56,569 nt of DNA from Peptococcaceae bacterium (GCA_012839895.1 DUML01000036.1:1-56569); one strand, 5' to 3'. Shown: positions 27,001-35,681, counted from the first letter of the stretch. Numbers and translations are program-made. The notes: generated by a model not told the origin, from the letters alone.

Positions 27001-27468
27001 AAACGCCAGCAAGTATTGATTAATATTGATAAAACATCTCAGTACCGCAAATCCCAGGAAAACCCTGATATTCTTTGGTTATATAAAGATTTCTACGGCG
27101 AACCTAATTCTAAGCTCGCCCATAGCTTACTCCATACTCACTATAACGCCGTGAATGGCAAGGCAACTACTCCGCCCAGGAAAATGGCTGATTCCGCTTT
27201 TGTAACCCGAGAATTTACAGTTTGCACTTGTGATCAGTGTTCCGAACTGGGAGCGCATGAGCTTTACGATAAAATTGCCTTCAAGATCCAGAAACTTAAA
27301 ATGGATGCTTTTGTCAAAGTTAACACTATTCGCCTGAAAGAAAACCATGCCGGCGCCGGTCAGAGTATCTATGTTACTCTTGATGGGAAACGGATTGAGC
27401 CGACCATTAATAATATTTGTATGTTGATTAAGCGTTCCAATCAAATGGAGGAAATTATTGGAAATTAA
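24001..27468 (+). CDS. Fused NAD(P)H-linked [FeFe]-hydrogenase with GltD-like module
   Basis: At 1155 residues this is a single-chain electron-transfer enzyme. The order is: 2Fe-2S domain (C40, C52, C55, C71), an H/C-rich FeS stretch (H103, C107, C111, C115), a GltD-like segment with four cysteines in VCGRVCPHPCESEC, FAD site GAGPSG near 207, NAD(P)H site GGGNTAID near 338, two 4Fe-4S motifs (CISCGRC near 626, CVSCGQC near 670), then the H-cluster domain with L1 TSCCPGW near 775, L2 VPCIAKKYE near 830 and L3 MACPGGCICGAG near 976. A C-terminal module (CTCDQCSELG) follows. It should couple NAD(P)H and H+/H2. L2 has V instead of the usual Met and L3 has GAG instead of GGG. No maturase genes are nearby. 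Confidence 0.9.
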   Translation: MKYFTNRVNVTVNDREIQVYEGLTILQALLQEDIHIPHLCYDIRLERSNGNCGLCVVELGEGNEQREVKACQTPIKEGMVIRTNSSKLEQYRKIRLEQILSDHNADCVAPCVMKCPANIDIQAYLRHAGNGNFETAIRIIKEKNPFPLVCGRVCPHPCESECRRQLADSPVAINYVKRFIADWDIAQEKPYFPIKKKSTGKKIAIVGAGPSGLTCAYYSAINGHDVTVFERHSYPGGMMRYGIPEYRLPKATLDKEIDLIRKLGVKIMTKKILGTHISLEDLHKDFDAVYLAIGSWRATPLHIEGENLPGVWLGIQFLEQVAKEADVKLGEKVVVIGGGNTAIDCARTALRLGAKSVKLVYRRTKEDMPAEPYEVEAALAEGVEMYFLTAPSRIVSENGHKMLHCIKMTLGEPDRSGRRRPIPIEGSECAFEADTIIGAIGQSTNTRFLIHDLPVKLNKWGDIEINGKTFQTSEMNIFAGGDCVTGPATVIQAIAAGRHAAESIDSFLMKGYVKEQPIDYSCSRGSLEDLPKWEFEEMPKLERAKMPEIPVPERQNNFKEVELGLDEQTARAEARRCLKCGCRARYDCELRKEASAHQVQFIQPVHKRPYIPLVEDHPIIVRDHNKCISCGRCIAACAEVEGPDILTFYMKHGRQLVGTKRGLPLEKTDCVSCGQCVNACPCGALDYKMEIGKVFRAINNPRKTVVAFVAPAVRSVVSTHFNIPFTEAAPFMAGLLKKIGFDKVFDFSFAADLTIMEETTELLGRLNTQGVMPQFTSCCPGWVNFVEKRYPQLIPHLSSCKSPQAMMGATVKNHYTQFAGIAKEDLYVVSIVPCIAKKYEAARPEFAPGGIRDVDAVLTTTEMLAMMAQKQINKEDIELQEFDAPYKRVSGAGILFGVSGGVAEAALRMAVEKLTGRPLTTDLEFEEVRGFQGLKEALVEVDNRKLNVAVISGLHNVEPIIEMVLQGVEVGYDLIEVMACPGGCICGAGHPVPEKIDALEKRQQVLINIDKTSQYRKSQENPDILWLYKDFYGEPNSKLAHSLLHTHYNAVNGKATTPPRKMADSAFVTREFTVCTCDQCSELGAHELYDKIAFKIQKLKMDAFVKVNTIRLKENHAGAGQSIYVTLDGKRIEPTINNICMLIKRSNQMEEIIGN

Positions 27469-27499
27469 AGTGAAATATTTCTGCAAAAAAGCTGGCTTC

Positions 27500-28750
27500 T
27501 TATTGAGCGGCGTTTTTCCCGGCTAAATAGCCTGACGACCAAGCCCACTGCAGGTTAAAACCACCGCACAGGCCGTCAATATCAATAATTTCTCCGGCAA
27601 AAAACAACCCCTGCACAATTTTGGATTCCATAGTGTGGGGGTTGATTTCATCAGTAGAAATTCCCCCGGCTGTGACCTGGGCACTTGGCCAGCTTTTGGT
27701 GCCTCTGATCGGGAAGCGCCAGTCTTGGAGGATGTTGCAGATTTTATCCTGCTCTTTAGAAGAAAGACTTACTGCCGGACGTTTTAGATCCGTAAAACCG
27801 GCCTCCTTTAATAAAACCGGTATCAACCTTTTATTAATCAAGCCCACCAGGCTAAAATCCAGAGGCTTCTGCGGACTCAGAGCAAAACGTTTGCGCAGGA
27901 GCTTAGTAAGTTCTTCCTTAGTGAGCTTGTCAAATATTATTAATTTCAGTACGGCTTCTCGGCCTTTCTGGAGCAGTTCTCCAGCCTTGCGGCTGATTTG
28001 TAAAATAGGAGGGCCAGATACCCCATAATTGGCAAAGAGGATATCCCCGCTGTCTCGAGCCACTATTTTATTGTTATGTAATATTTCGGCGGTACCAACA
28101 AATTTAACGCCGTCTATTTGTTTGAAAAAACCGCCCTCCAGTTTCAGTTGGACAAGGGCAGGAAAGATTGGTGTCAGAGAATGCCCAAGATTTTCTGCCA
28201 GTTCGTAGGCATTGCCGTCTGAACCACTGGCAGGCATAGCTTTACCTCCTGCAGCAAGAATCACGGAATCTCCGCGATACTCAGTACTATTGTCGAGTGT
28301 TACCAGAAATGTATTATCCTTTTTGACAATCTTGCGGACATAGGCTTCACAAATAACCTTAACCCCTGTCTGTTCCAGTTCATACCTTAAGACATCCAAA
28401 ACACTGGAAGCTTGCTCCGACATAGGGAATACCTTGCCTCGTTCTTCAATTTTCGGGGTAATGCCAAGCTCCTCAAAAAAATCTAAGGTTGCTTGAACGT
28501 CAAAATTGGCAAGGGCACTATGAGCAAAGCGGGGATTTTGTCCATGGTAGCAAGAAATATCGGCCGTGATGTTGGAATAATTGCACCTGCCGTTGCCGGT
28601 TGCCAAGATTTTTTTGCCAATACGGGGGTTTCTTTCCAAAATGGTAACCTTGGCTCCTATTCTGGCGGCGGTAATTGCCGCCATCATTCCGGAAGCTCCG
28701 CCTCCGATTACAATTACATGCTTTTGTTTAGCAGGCACTGTTTCGTTCAT
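27500..28750 (-). CDS. YhiN/HI0933-family flavoprotein (BaiN-like)
   Basis: This roughly 416-residue FAD protein has an N-terminal Rossmann motif GGGASGMMAAITAA, the family signature NGRCNYSN, a mid-protein CGGxAMPxSGSDGxAY-type motif (AAGGKAMPASGSDG) and the C-terminal GLFFAGEIIDIDGLCGGFNLQWAWSSG. Members are putative NAD(P)/FAD oxidoreductases; some reduce bile-acid intermediates, but that role cannot be assumed. ATG 28750 is chosen by family length, with AGGGAG directly upstream. The open frame extends to 28849, but the extra residues do not look homologous. It converges with the hydrogenase gene. Confidence 0.85.
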   Translation of the reverse strand: MNETVPAKQKHVIVIGGGASGMMAAITAARIGAKVTILERNPRIGKKILATGNGRCNYSNITADISCYHGQNPRFAHSALANFDVQATLDFFEELGITPKIEERGKVFPMSEQASSVLDVLRYELEQTGVKVICEAYVRKIVKKDNTFLVTLDNSTEYRGDSVILAAGGKAMPASGSDGNAYELAENLGHSLTPIFPALVQLKLEGGFFKQIDGVKFVGTAEILHNNKIVARDSGDILFANYGVSGPPILQISRKAGELLQKGREAVLKLIIFDKLTKEELTKLLRKRFALSPQKPLDFSLVGLINKRLIPVLLKEAGFTDLKRPAVSLSSKEQDKICNILQDWRFPIRGTKSWPSAQVTAGGISTDEINPHTMESKIVQGLFFAGEIIDIDGLCGGFNLQWAWSSGYLAGKNAAQ

Positions 28751-29044
28751 CTCCCTAAAGTAGTAATTTAGGTAACAGTAGACACTCGGACTAATTCCGG
28801 TACTGCCATTCACCAAAAATGTTTTGGGGGTGCAACACTGCCGATGCAAGTCCTGCCAATATTATAGCATAACAATTAGTGCTCAACTTAAACCTAATGC
28901 TCCACGTAAACCGGAGTTGACCTTGTTCTTTTCCGGTGCTAACATTAAAACGATCTATATTTTTAAGATATTATATTTTGATAAAAGGAGTTGAAAAACA
29001 GGAACATAAGCGTTTTTTTACGCTGCTGCTTCCTGGATCAGTTC

Positions 29045-30133
29045 ATGAAAATAGGTTTAGTAGGCTTACCGTCCGTAGGGAAAACCACCCTTTTTAATCT
29101 TTTAACCGGCTCGAATATCGAGGTTACTGGATTTTTTCAAGGTAAAATTGAAGCAAATCAAGGAATTGCAAAAATTCCTGATGAAAGAATTGATTTTTTG
29201 GCTGCAATGTATAAACCCAAGAAGACAACTTACGCGACAATTGAGGTCATTGATGTCCCGGGGCTGGTGAAAGGGTCAAGCGCAGGCAAAGGCGTCGGTA
29301 ATCAATTTTTAGATAATATCCGCAAAGTAGATCTCTTAGTTCACGTCATCCGTGCTTTTGAGAATGAAAATGTCATCCACGAAGAAGGCAAAATTGACCC
29401 TATGCGGGATATTGAGACCATTAACCTGGAATTATTATTCGCTGATTTAGGTGTGATCGAAAACCGGATCGGGCGTATCCAGACTGGGAAAAAGGTTACC
29501 AAAGAAAACCTGGAGGAGTTGGAAGTCCTTAAGAAATGTAAGGAAGGTTTGGAGAATGGCCTCTTAATTCATAATCTAAACCTTTCAGAAAAAGAAAATG
29601 AACTTTTGAAGACTTTTTCCTTCTTCTCCGAGAAACCCATGATTTATGTGGTTAACATGGATGAAAACCAGCTTTTAGCCAATGATTATCCTGCGAAAGA
29701 AGCTCTACTTGCCTTTTCTCAGAAAGTAAATACTCCGGTCATAGAATTATGTATTAAAACTGAGCTGGAAATTAGTCAGCTTGACCCTGAGGATCGTAAA
29801 ATTTTTATGGAAGATTTGGGTATTACGGAGTCAGGAATTGATAAGCTCTCTAAAACAGCTTATGACCATCTGGGGTTGATTTCCTTTTTGACAGCAGGTC
29901 AGGATGAAGTCAGGGCTTGGCCAATCAGAAAAAACACTGCCGCTAAAAAAGCGGCGGGAAAAATTCATTCCGATATTGAAAAAGGGTTTATTCGCGCCGA
30001 AGTATGCAAATTTAACGATCTTAAAGAACTTGGTTCCATGGCTAAAGTTAAGGAAAAAGGTTTATTGGCTTTAGAAGGCAAAGAGTATATAGTGCAAGAC
30101 GGGGATATTATAAATTTCCGGTTCAATGTCTAA
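29045..30133 (+). CDS. ychF: YchF/Obg-family GTPase
   Basis: The 362-residue protein shows G1 GLPSVGKTT (usually GLPNVGKST), G3 DVPGLVKG, the coiled-coil insertion (about 130-190) and the C-terminal TGS domain ending in YIVQDGDIINFRFNV. YchF binds ATP or GTP and associates with ribosomes in stress control. ATG 29045 matches the family start MKIGLVGLP. A TTG at 28991, immediately behind AAAGGAG, gives an 18-residue extension without homology. The substitutions in G1 make this a divergent member. Confidence 0.85.
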   Translation: MKIGLVGLPSVGKTTLFNLLTGSNIEVTGFFQGKIEANQGIAKIPDERIDFLAAMYKPKKTTYATIEVIDVPGLVKGSSAGKGVGNQFLDNIRKVDLLVHVIRAFENENVIHEEGKIDPMRDIETINLELLFADLGVIENRIGRIQTGKKVTKENLEELEVLKKCKEGLENGLLIHNLNLSEKENELLKTFSFFSEKPMIYVVNMDENQLLANDYPAKEALLAFSQKVNTPVIELCIKTELEISQLDPEDRKIFMEDLGITESGIDKLSKTAYDHLGLISFLTAGQDEVRAWPIRKNTAAKKAAGKIHSDIEKGFIRAEVCKFNDLKELGSMAKVKEKGLLALEGKEYIVQDGDIINFRFNV

Positions 30134-30281
30134 AGGTCTTGCTTACTTAATTTTAAGGAAGATAATCCATCTTTAAGCAAATAGAAAATAATTCCTAATC
30201 TTTAATAGTGATATCTTTTAGAATAAAAGTAATATTTTTAAGAATTAAATAGTATAAAAATAGAAAGCCGGAAAAAAAGAG

Positions 30282-30311
30282 AGTCTGTGGTAAAAAACCT
30301 CAGGCTTTTTT
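30282..30311 (+). terminator. Terminator after ychF
   Basis: AGTCTGTGG at 30282-30290 pairs with CCTCAGGCT at 30298-30306 with G-U pairs and one mismatch, and a run of six Ts follows. Confidence 0.65.
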
Positions 30312-30331
30312 GCCAATAGATAACTATCCTA

Positions 30332-30340
30332 TGGTATACT
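30332..30340 (+). promoter_or_regulatory. Extended -10 promoter for the DUF4153 gene
   Basis: TGGTATACT at 30332-30340 fits TGnTATAnT. It lies 59 bases before the ATG at 30399, just after the ychF terminator. Confidence 0.45.
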
Positions 30341-30398
30341 GAGTTAGCAGGTGCTTTTAACCCCGGCGAGACCCAAAAGAATAAGGGAGGAATAATTC

Positions 30399-32204
30399 AT
30401 GAAACGCTGGCGTGAGATGCTCAATTATTTAATTAAAGGAATGTCTAAGGCGATATTTCGTTTTCCCTTCACGGTGATCTGCTTGGCAGGCGCTACCGGG
30501 TTAACTTGGTATATGATTTCCCTCCATACTTCTCCGCCCTTAGTTATTGAGAAGCTGATGTATACCCTTTTAGTCGGTGCCTTTTTGGGGATGGCAGGGC
30601 AGTCTAAAGCAGAAAGATTTGCCTTCTTGAAGAATAAACGGCTGGCAATCTATTTAGTTTCCTTATTCTTAACCCTGGGTTATTTCCTGATTATTTGGCC
30701 GGCACCGGAAGTTAGTTCGGAAATTGTTGTCCGTACCCTGGTAGCTGTTTTCGCCATGCTTTGCGCCGTGCTCTGGGTTCCTTCCTTCAAGAGTCAAACG
30801 GATTTTAATGAAGTGGCATTAATTCACTTTAAAGCGACTTTTACTTCAGTGCTTTATTCCGGGGTTTTAACCGTAGGAATAGCTGCTATTTTAGCTGCTA
30901 TCGACGCCTTATTGTTTAATGTTCACAGTGATGCTTACCAATATACTATTTCTTTCCTCTGGATTATGTTTGCTCCTCTCTATTATTTGTCTCTTTTACC
31001 GAAATTCAATTCCGAAGAAGAAGAGGATCGGCAAGCACTGCAAACAGCCAAAAATTACCCACGCTTCCTGGATATTCTCGTGTCTTATATTGCTATACCA
31101 CTTGTGGCGGTCTACACTTTGGTACTACTTGCATACTTTATAAAAATCTTGGTTACCTTCCATTGGCCTTCCGGGCAGCTTGGACCGATGGTCCTTATCT
31201 ATTCAGCTGCCGGATTAGTGATCTTTGTCCTGGCCAGTTTGCTTCAAAATCGATTTGCCGGTCTCTACTGCAAAATTTTTCCCAAAGTTCTTATCCCGAT
31301 AGTCGTGATGCAATTGATTTCTGTAGGAATCCGTTTAAATGCCTACGGGGTTACCGAATCTCGTTACTATGTCGCTTTGTTTGGCATTTTCTCTATTTTG
31401 ATAGGTTTTATACTCAGTATCAAACCGGTAACCAAGAATGGCTTGATAGCCTTGCTTGCTGCTTTATTTGCCGTTATCTCCATTATTCCGCCGGTTGACG
31501 CATTTACAGTATCCCGTGTAAGTCAAATTGCCAGATTGGAAAATTACTTGCAGGCTGAAGGAATATTAGTTGCTGGCAAACTGACGCCAAAGGCTGATGC
31601 TTCTGAGAAAACGAAAATCGAAACTACAAATATTCTCACTTATTTAGACAGGAGCAGCTCTTTAAAATATATCCAGTGGCTGCCGGAGGATTTTAATATC
31701 TACCGGGATATGGAACTTGTCTTGGGCTTTAAACCAACTTATCCCCAGGATATAGATTGGGAAAGCAAGTTTTTCTACGCCATGATTGATCGTGAAAAGC
31801 CTGTGTTTGTTTCCGGGTATGATCTCAGTGTGAATGTTGATTGGGTAAATTATAGGAATGGAGATGAAGACGGAATCAAAATTTATCCCTTTACCTTGAA
31901 CGGGGAAGAATATAAATTAACGATAAAACAATTATCCGGTATGGAAACCAGAATCGCCGTCCAGGACGCTGTGGGAACTGAACTGATAGGAACCGGGATC
32001 TACGAATTTGCGAAAAAACTTGCTGAGGATAGCACAGGAGCCAAAGAAGCTTTGCCTCCGGAAAAAATGACAATTGAAGTTCTAGAGGACCGTTACCGGT
32101 TGAAAATTGTTTTCCAAAATATTAATCTTACATTCGGTACAGATAGCGATGCCGGAGCTAGTTACTCAGCCTGGGTCCTTTTTGGTGTAGATGAAATAAG
32201 GTAG
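30399..32204 (+). CDS. DUF4153-type polytopic membrane protein
   Basis: This 601-residue protein has about 11-12 hydrophobic spans in its first 375 residues and then a soluble, probably extracytoplasmic domain of about 220 residues rich in charged and aromatic residues. The membrane part, with its mid-membrane FAPLYYLSLLP and a charged loop rich in Glu, resembles DUF4153 proteins found in Firmicutes. Function is unknown; a role in regulated signalling or envelope homeostasis has been suggested only by context for relatives. GGGAGG precedes the ATG. Confidence 0.7.
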   Translation: MKRWREMLNYLIKGMSKAIFRFPFTVICLAGATGLTWYMISLHTSPPLVIEKLMYTLLVGAFLGMAGQSKAERFAFLKNKRLAIYLVSLFLTLGYFLIIWPAPEVSSEIVVRTLVAVFAMLCAVLWVPSFKSQTDFNEVALIHFKATFTSVLYSGVLTVGIAAILAAIDALLFNVHSDAYQYTISFLWIMFAPLYYLSLLPKFNSEEEEDRQALQTAKNYPRFLDILVSYIAIPLVAVYTLVLLAYFIKILVTFHWPSGQLGPMVLIYSAAGLVIFVLASLLQNRFAGLYCKIFPKVLIPIVVMQLISVGIRLNAYGVTESRYYVALFGIFSILIGFILSIKPVTKNGLIALLAALFAVISIIPPVDAFTVSRVSQIARLENYLQAEGILVAGKLTPKADASEKTKIETTNILTYLDRSSSLKYIQWLPEDFNIYRDMELVLGFKPTYPQDIDWESKFFYAMIDREKPVFVSGYDLSVNVDWVNYRNGDEDGIKIYPFTLNGEEYKLTIKQLSGMETRIAVQDAVGTELIGTGIYEFAKKLAEDSTGAKEALPPEKMTIEVLEDRYRLKIVFQNINLTFGTDSDAGASYSAWVLFGVDEIR

Positions 32205-32365
32205 AAATTACCGCCCTGATGTATTCAAGCCTAGAAACAAGTTTTCATGTCCGGAAACATAATATAACACCAGCCTAACTTAAAGCAGCGGAATGGAGTT
32301 ATAAAATAATAAGTTCTTCATAACTTACCTTATGATTGCCTGAATATTTGTACTTGTTTATAGAA

Positions 32366-32416
32366 CCTGTATTTTCTGGTCGGTTTCTCCAGAACAGAAA
32401 TGTACAGGCTTTTTTG
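32366..32416 (+). terminator. Terminator after DUF4153 gene
   Basis: CCTGTA at 32366-32371 pairs with TACAGG at 32403-32408, and an inner stem TTCTGG/CCAGAA strengthens it. CTTTTTTG follows. Confidence 0.7.
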
Positions 32417-32675
32417 TTGTTTCTGTTCTTTTCTTTTAAGAATAAGTTAAGGATTTGACAAAAATAATTGTTGCAATTATACTAATTTAGTAAATTACTA
32501 ATTTACTGAATGAATAATTTGCACATATATTGATACACATATTCAGCAATTACACTTTGGGTTATTTGGCATTTATAAAAGCTAAATAAAAATACTTAGT
32601 CCTGCGGTAATATGTCAAGCGAATGAATTTAAGAATTGGAAATTAGGGATTGGAATTTTGATGAAAAAAGGTAAC
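32417..32675. other. AT-rich non-coding stretch, probably holding the IS right end
   Basis: I see no gene here. The strand of the adjacent transposase places its 3' end at 32676, so the right end of the IS110 element should fall in this stretch. IS110 elements lack the terminal inverted repeats that would mark it. Confidence 0.4.
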
Positions 32676-34002
32676 TCAAACTAAACCCAGTAAACTTAGT
32701 AAAAACTGGATATTACCAAAGGATATTGAGGAGGTGTTTACCTCATCGATCACCTTTCTTTGAGGCGTGTAGACTTGATCGTTGCGTAGCAAAGCATCGA
32801 TCAGACGCACAAGTTTTCTAGCGGTTAAGACGAGTGCCATTTTGTGTTGATGTTTAGGAACTTCACGGTATTTTTTCTGGTAATAGCTTTTAAACTCAGG
32901 TTCGTAATTTTTTACCGAATTGGCAGTCTCAATAAGGTAATAACGAAGATATTGATTACCAGAACGAATACGTTTAGTTTCATCAGCTTCAAAAGTTCCG
33001 GATTGGTGCCTGTGCCAGGTAATACTTAGCTAAAGAAGCTTGATCTTTAAATCTGTTAATATCACCGATTTCAGCAAGTTTTCCGGCAGAATAAACAAGG
33101 CCAATTCCAGGAATAGTCTTTAAAGTATTAGGAATGCCATCCAATAGTTTCTCGATAGCCTTATCCAATTGCTTAATCTGTGCTTTAAGGCTACGGATGG
33201 TCTCAATGGAAGTAGCCAGAAGGATGTCAATAGAATCTTCTACACACTTAGAAAGACGGTAGGAAGATCTGGCAGCATTCTGGATACTCTTGGCGACCTG
33301 CTCAGGGTCAGGGAAACGGTTTTTCCCTTTCTCCCGAAGGAATTCAGCAAGAGAAGAGATATCCATCGAACTAATTTCTTCAATGCTAAATTGTTCAAGA
33401 AAAAGTTCCATTATGGCATTGCCAAACACAGAGCTGTCTACTTCCGAAGTAAAAGCACTGCATTTAAAAAACAAATTATTAAGGAAGTATTGCTTTTCCC
33501 GGACTAAATTGTGAGTAATATGGTAGCGCATCCGAGTTAAACGCTGCAGAGCGATATATTGTTCCTGCATAATCATGGTTAAAGGAAGCCTCCCAAAACG
33601 TAAGCGATCAGCAATGATCCAGGCGTCAATGTCATCGGTTTTATCTAAGTCTGTGTAAGCTTCTTTAAACTTACGAATCAACTTAGCATTGATGGTATAC
33701 ACCTTAGTCTGGCGTTTTTTTAAAGCTTCATCCTCATGAAGGAACATGGCCGGATGCCAGCTGTACACGGAGGTTGATTCCATACCAATCTGAATATCCT
33801 GGCAGGAATACTGATCCGCTAAAGCGATGATTTGAGAGCGTAAAAAGTTAGAACCATGAAGGTTATTTTCGACTGTGAGAGACTTTAGAGTTGCTCCTTC
33901 ATGGTCCATGATACAAACTTTGAGATCTTTAGAACTGACGTCTATAGATAGTTGGGGACTCTGTCCCCAAACCCCTGTCCTCGCCGGAGGGCAGCCGGTC
34001 AT
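32676..34002 (-). pseudogene. IS110-family transposase, frameshifted
   Basis: The open part (32989-34002, 337 codons) has the RuvC-like DEDD domain: D in LSIDVSSKDLKV, E in IGMESTSVYSW, and D/D in DKTDDIDAWIIA. It also has the start of the Tnp_20 domain (TIPGIGLVYSAGKLAEIGDI). After SLAKYY the frame goes off. The continuation QSGTFEADETKRIRSGNQYL...KMALVLTARKLVRLIDALL is present in the next frame down to a TGA at 32676-32678. Compared with the usual spacing before QSG, about eight bases are missing. The Tnp_20 part with its conserved serine is therefore lost from the translated protein. Confidence 0.85.
33952..33970. repeat. Palindrome at the transposase 5' end
   Basis: TTGGGGAC-TCT-GTCCCCAA is a perfect 8-bp inverted repeat with a 3-base loop. 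It falls in the first codons of the longest transposase frame, suggesting that this stretch is non-coding structure and the real start is further in. Confidence 0.5.
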
Positions 34003-34110
34003 ATCTGACCGGAAGACAAAAGGATATTAGGCCAGTCAGATGTCAAGGGTCTCCGGCTTCGCCTCCGATGAACGAGCTTTGCTCGCCCTTGACATCCGGC
34101 CAACGTCAGT
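33990..34110 (-). ncRNA. Candidate IS110 bridge RNA / structured left end
   Basis: Immediately 5' of the transposase, in the place where IS110-group elements encode their bridge RNA, a GC-rich segment contains nested stems. GATGTCAAGGG (34039-34049) pairs with CCCTTGACATC (34086-34096), enclosing CGAGC-TTT-GCTCG (34073-34085) and GGC-TTC-GCC. A separate hairpin CCGGTCA-TATC-TGACCGG lies at 33994-34011. Its base composition differs sharply from the AT-rich surroundings. Transcript boundaries and guide loops cannot be set by eye, and a repeated intergenic palindrome is an alternative. Confidence 0.4.
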
Positions 34111-34173
34111 CAACTCAATTGGAATTTCTATAAGTTTTGTTTTCAAAACATATTATACGAGGAGGATAAGTTA

Positions 34174-34653
34174 ATGAAAATACCAACTACTCTAAAGCAC
34201 AAGCCGGTTATCGTTTCCGAGAATTATGAGAATGTTGACGGGCGGTATGCTTATAATTCGGATGCGAAAGGGCTTTCGTTAGGACTCGCCCAGTGGAATG
34301 ATCGGGGGAAAGTTGAAATCTCAGCTAAAGTATGGAGACATACAGGGGAAAAATGGTCCAGGCAATCGGAAGAACTGCCGCTACACCGGGTGATTGATTT
34401 GGCCATTCTTGTTTGCCGCGCTAAACAGCACTTCAGGGAAGCTTATCGCTATGACAAATTATATGATCCGGCCAATCCCATAATTGACAGAGTAGGCCTG
34501 CAAGGCGATGCCATGACGGTAGCTGTTTGTACGGATAATGAAAAGATCGATGAAGATATTAAACTCTTTGATCAGGTTCTTAGGCAGGATGACGAGTTAA
34601 TCAGTGAACGTTTAAAAACTTTATCCAGAATCCTAAAAGAGATGGGTTATTAG
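34174..34653 (+). CDS. DUF6530-like conserved protein
   Basis: This 159-residue soluble protein has a distinctive central block (DGRYAYNSDAKGLSLGLAQWNDRG followed by SAKVWRHTGEKWSRQSEELP) that I associate with a conserved family of unknown function, DUF6530. The ribosome binding site GAGGAGGA is strong. The start lies just past the IS110 left end, so the element probably inserted directly upstream of this gene's leader. No catalytic motif is evident. Confidence 0.6.
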   Translation: MKIPTTLKHKPVIVSENYENVDGRYAYNSDAKGLSLGLAQWNDRGKVEISAKVWRHTGEKWSRQSEELPLHRVIDLAILVCRAKQHFREAYRYDKLYDPANPIIDRVGLQGDAMTVAVCTDNEKIDEDIKLFDQVLRQDDELISERLKTLSRILKEMGY

Positions 34654-34718
34654 CTATGGCAAAATAGTTTCATTTTGTAAGGTTACGGATTGATTATTTT
34701 TACTGCAAGGTGACAAAT

Positions 34719-35093
34719 ATGGACAGGAAAAAAGAATTAAAAGAACTGTATAAGCAGATGAAACCACCAATGGGCGTTTATGTAATTCGCTCTAATTTTA
34801 GTAAGAAGTGTTTTCTGGAAGCAACGAATAATTTAAAGGGCAGACTAAACAGTACTAAAGTAAAACTGGAAAACAATTTTCACCCAAACAGGGAACTGCA
34901 GAAAGATTGGAATGAACATGGGGAAGGAAGTTTTACCTTTGAAATTCTGGAAGAGCTGGAATATGCCAAAGATGATTCGAAAACGGACTACAGCGATGAT
35001 TTGGCCCTGCTGCATATGGAATGGGAAGAAAAAATGGCTGCCGCAGGATATGAATTCTATAATAAGTCTTTCGGTGCCCGTAAACATGATTAA
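34719..35093 (+). CDS. GIY-YIG-like nuclease-family protein
   Basis: The 124-residue protein matches small GIY-YIG-fold proteins: GVYVIRSNFSKKCFLEATNNLKGRLNS at the N-terminus (a G-V-Y...Y-I variant with the short beta hairpin) and LQKDWNEHGEGSFTFEILEEL. The residues equivalent to the catalytic Tyr and Arg are only partly conserved, so nuclease activity is uncertain. ATG 34719 is chosen over GTG 34710 because AAGGTG is correctly spaced. It may be co-transcribed with the preceding gene. Confidence 0.65.
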   Translation: MDRKKELKELYKQMKPPMGVYVIRSNFSKKCFLEATNNLKGRLNSTKVKLENNFHPNRELQKDWNEHGEGSFTFEILEELEYAKDDSKTDYSDDLALLHMEWEEKMAAAGYEFYNKSFGARKHD

Positions 35094-35285
35094 TGATAGG
35101 TTTTAGATTTTAATGGCGAAAGGAATATTGAATAAAGAAAAAGATTGGTTTCTTAAGTCGAAAATGATAAAATTTAGGTATTTGGAGCAGGAATTTAGAG
35201 GAATTAGTAGAATAACTAAGTATAATAATAATTTGCAATTAGTATCTATTTGCAAATATTATAAGTAATATGAGGAGTTGGCAGG

Positions 35286-35681
35286 ATGTTAGAGTGGAAA
35301 GAGGAATATGCTATTGGGGTACCGCTGATTGATGAGCAGCACCAGAAACTTTTTGAAATTGGCAATAGGCTTTATGAACTGTTAGAGAACTACATTTTAG
35401 ATGATAAGTATGATAAAATTGTGGCTATTATACAGGAATTACGGGAATATACCAAATATCACTTTGCCAGTGAAGAACAGTATATGTTGCAAATTAAATA
35501 TCCCAAGTATTTTAGCCAAAAAGTTGAGCATGACGACTTTATTGCAAAAATTGAAGAAGTAGAGCTTAAAGAAATAGATGAAAACCAAGATCAGTATATC
35601 CGTGATTTACTTGTTTTTGTTTTTAATTGGATTTTGGAGCATATTATCAAGAAGGACAAGCTCATAACTTCTTCCTCCTAG
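35286..35681 (+). CDS. Bacteriohemerythrin
   Basis: This 131-residue four-helix protein has hemerythrin iron ligands: H in IDEQHQKLF (about 19), H in YTKYHFASEEQYM with the downstream E, H in VEHDDF, and H-x4-D in ILEHIIKKD. It binds O2 reversibly at a di-iron site and in anaerobes may supply or scavenge oxygen or sense it. The start is ATG 35286 behind GAGGAG. It stands alone with a terminator at 35747. Confidence 0.85.
   Translation: MLEWKEEYAIGVPLIDEQHQKLFEIGNRLYELLENYILDDKYDKIVAIIQELREYTKYHFASEEQYMLQIKYPKYFSQKVEHDDFIAKIEEVELKEIDENQDQYIRDLLVFVFNWILEHIIKKDKLITSSS

Noticed and set aside
28751-28849. N-terminal extension of the YhiN-like protein
   Set aside because: It has no homology to the family, a non-standard start and no ribosome binding site. 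Family length agrees with ATG 28750.
32989-33029. Programmed ribosomal frameshift in the IS110 transposase
   Set aside because: There is no A- or U-rich slippery heptamer or downstream pseudoknot at the shift, and the gap in the aligned protein is several residues, which fits a deletion better.
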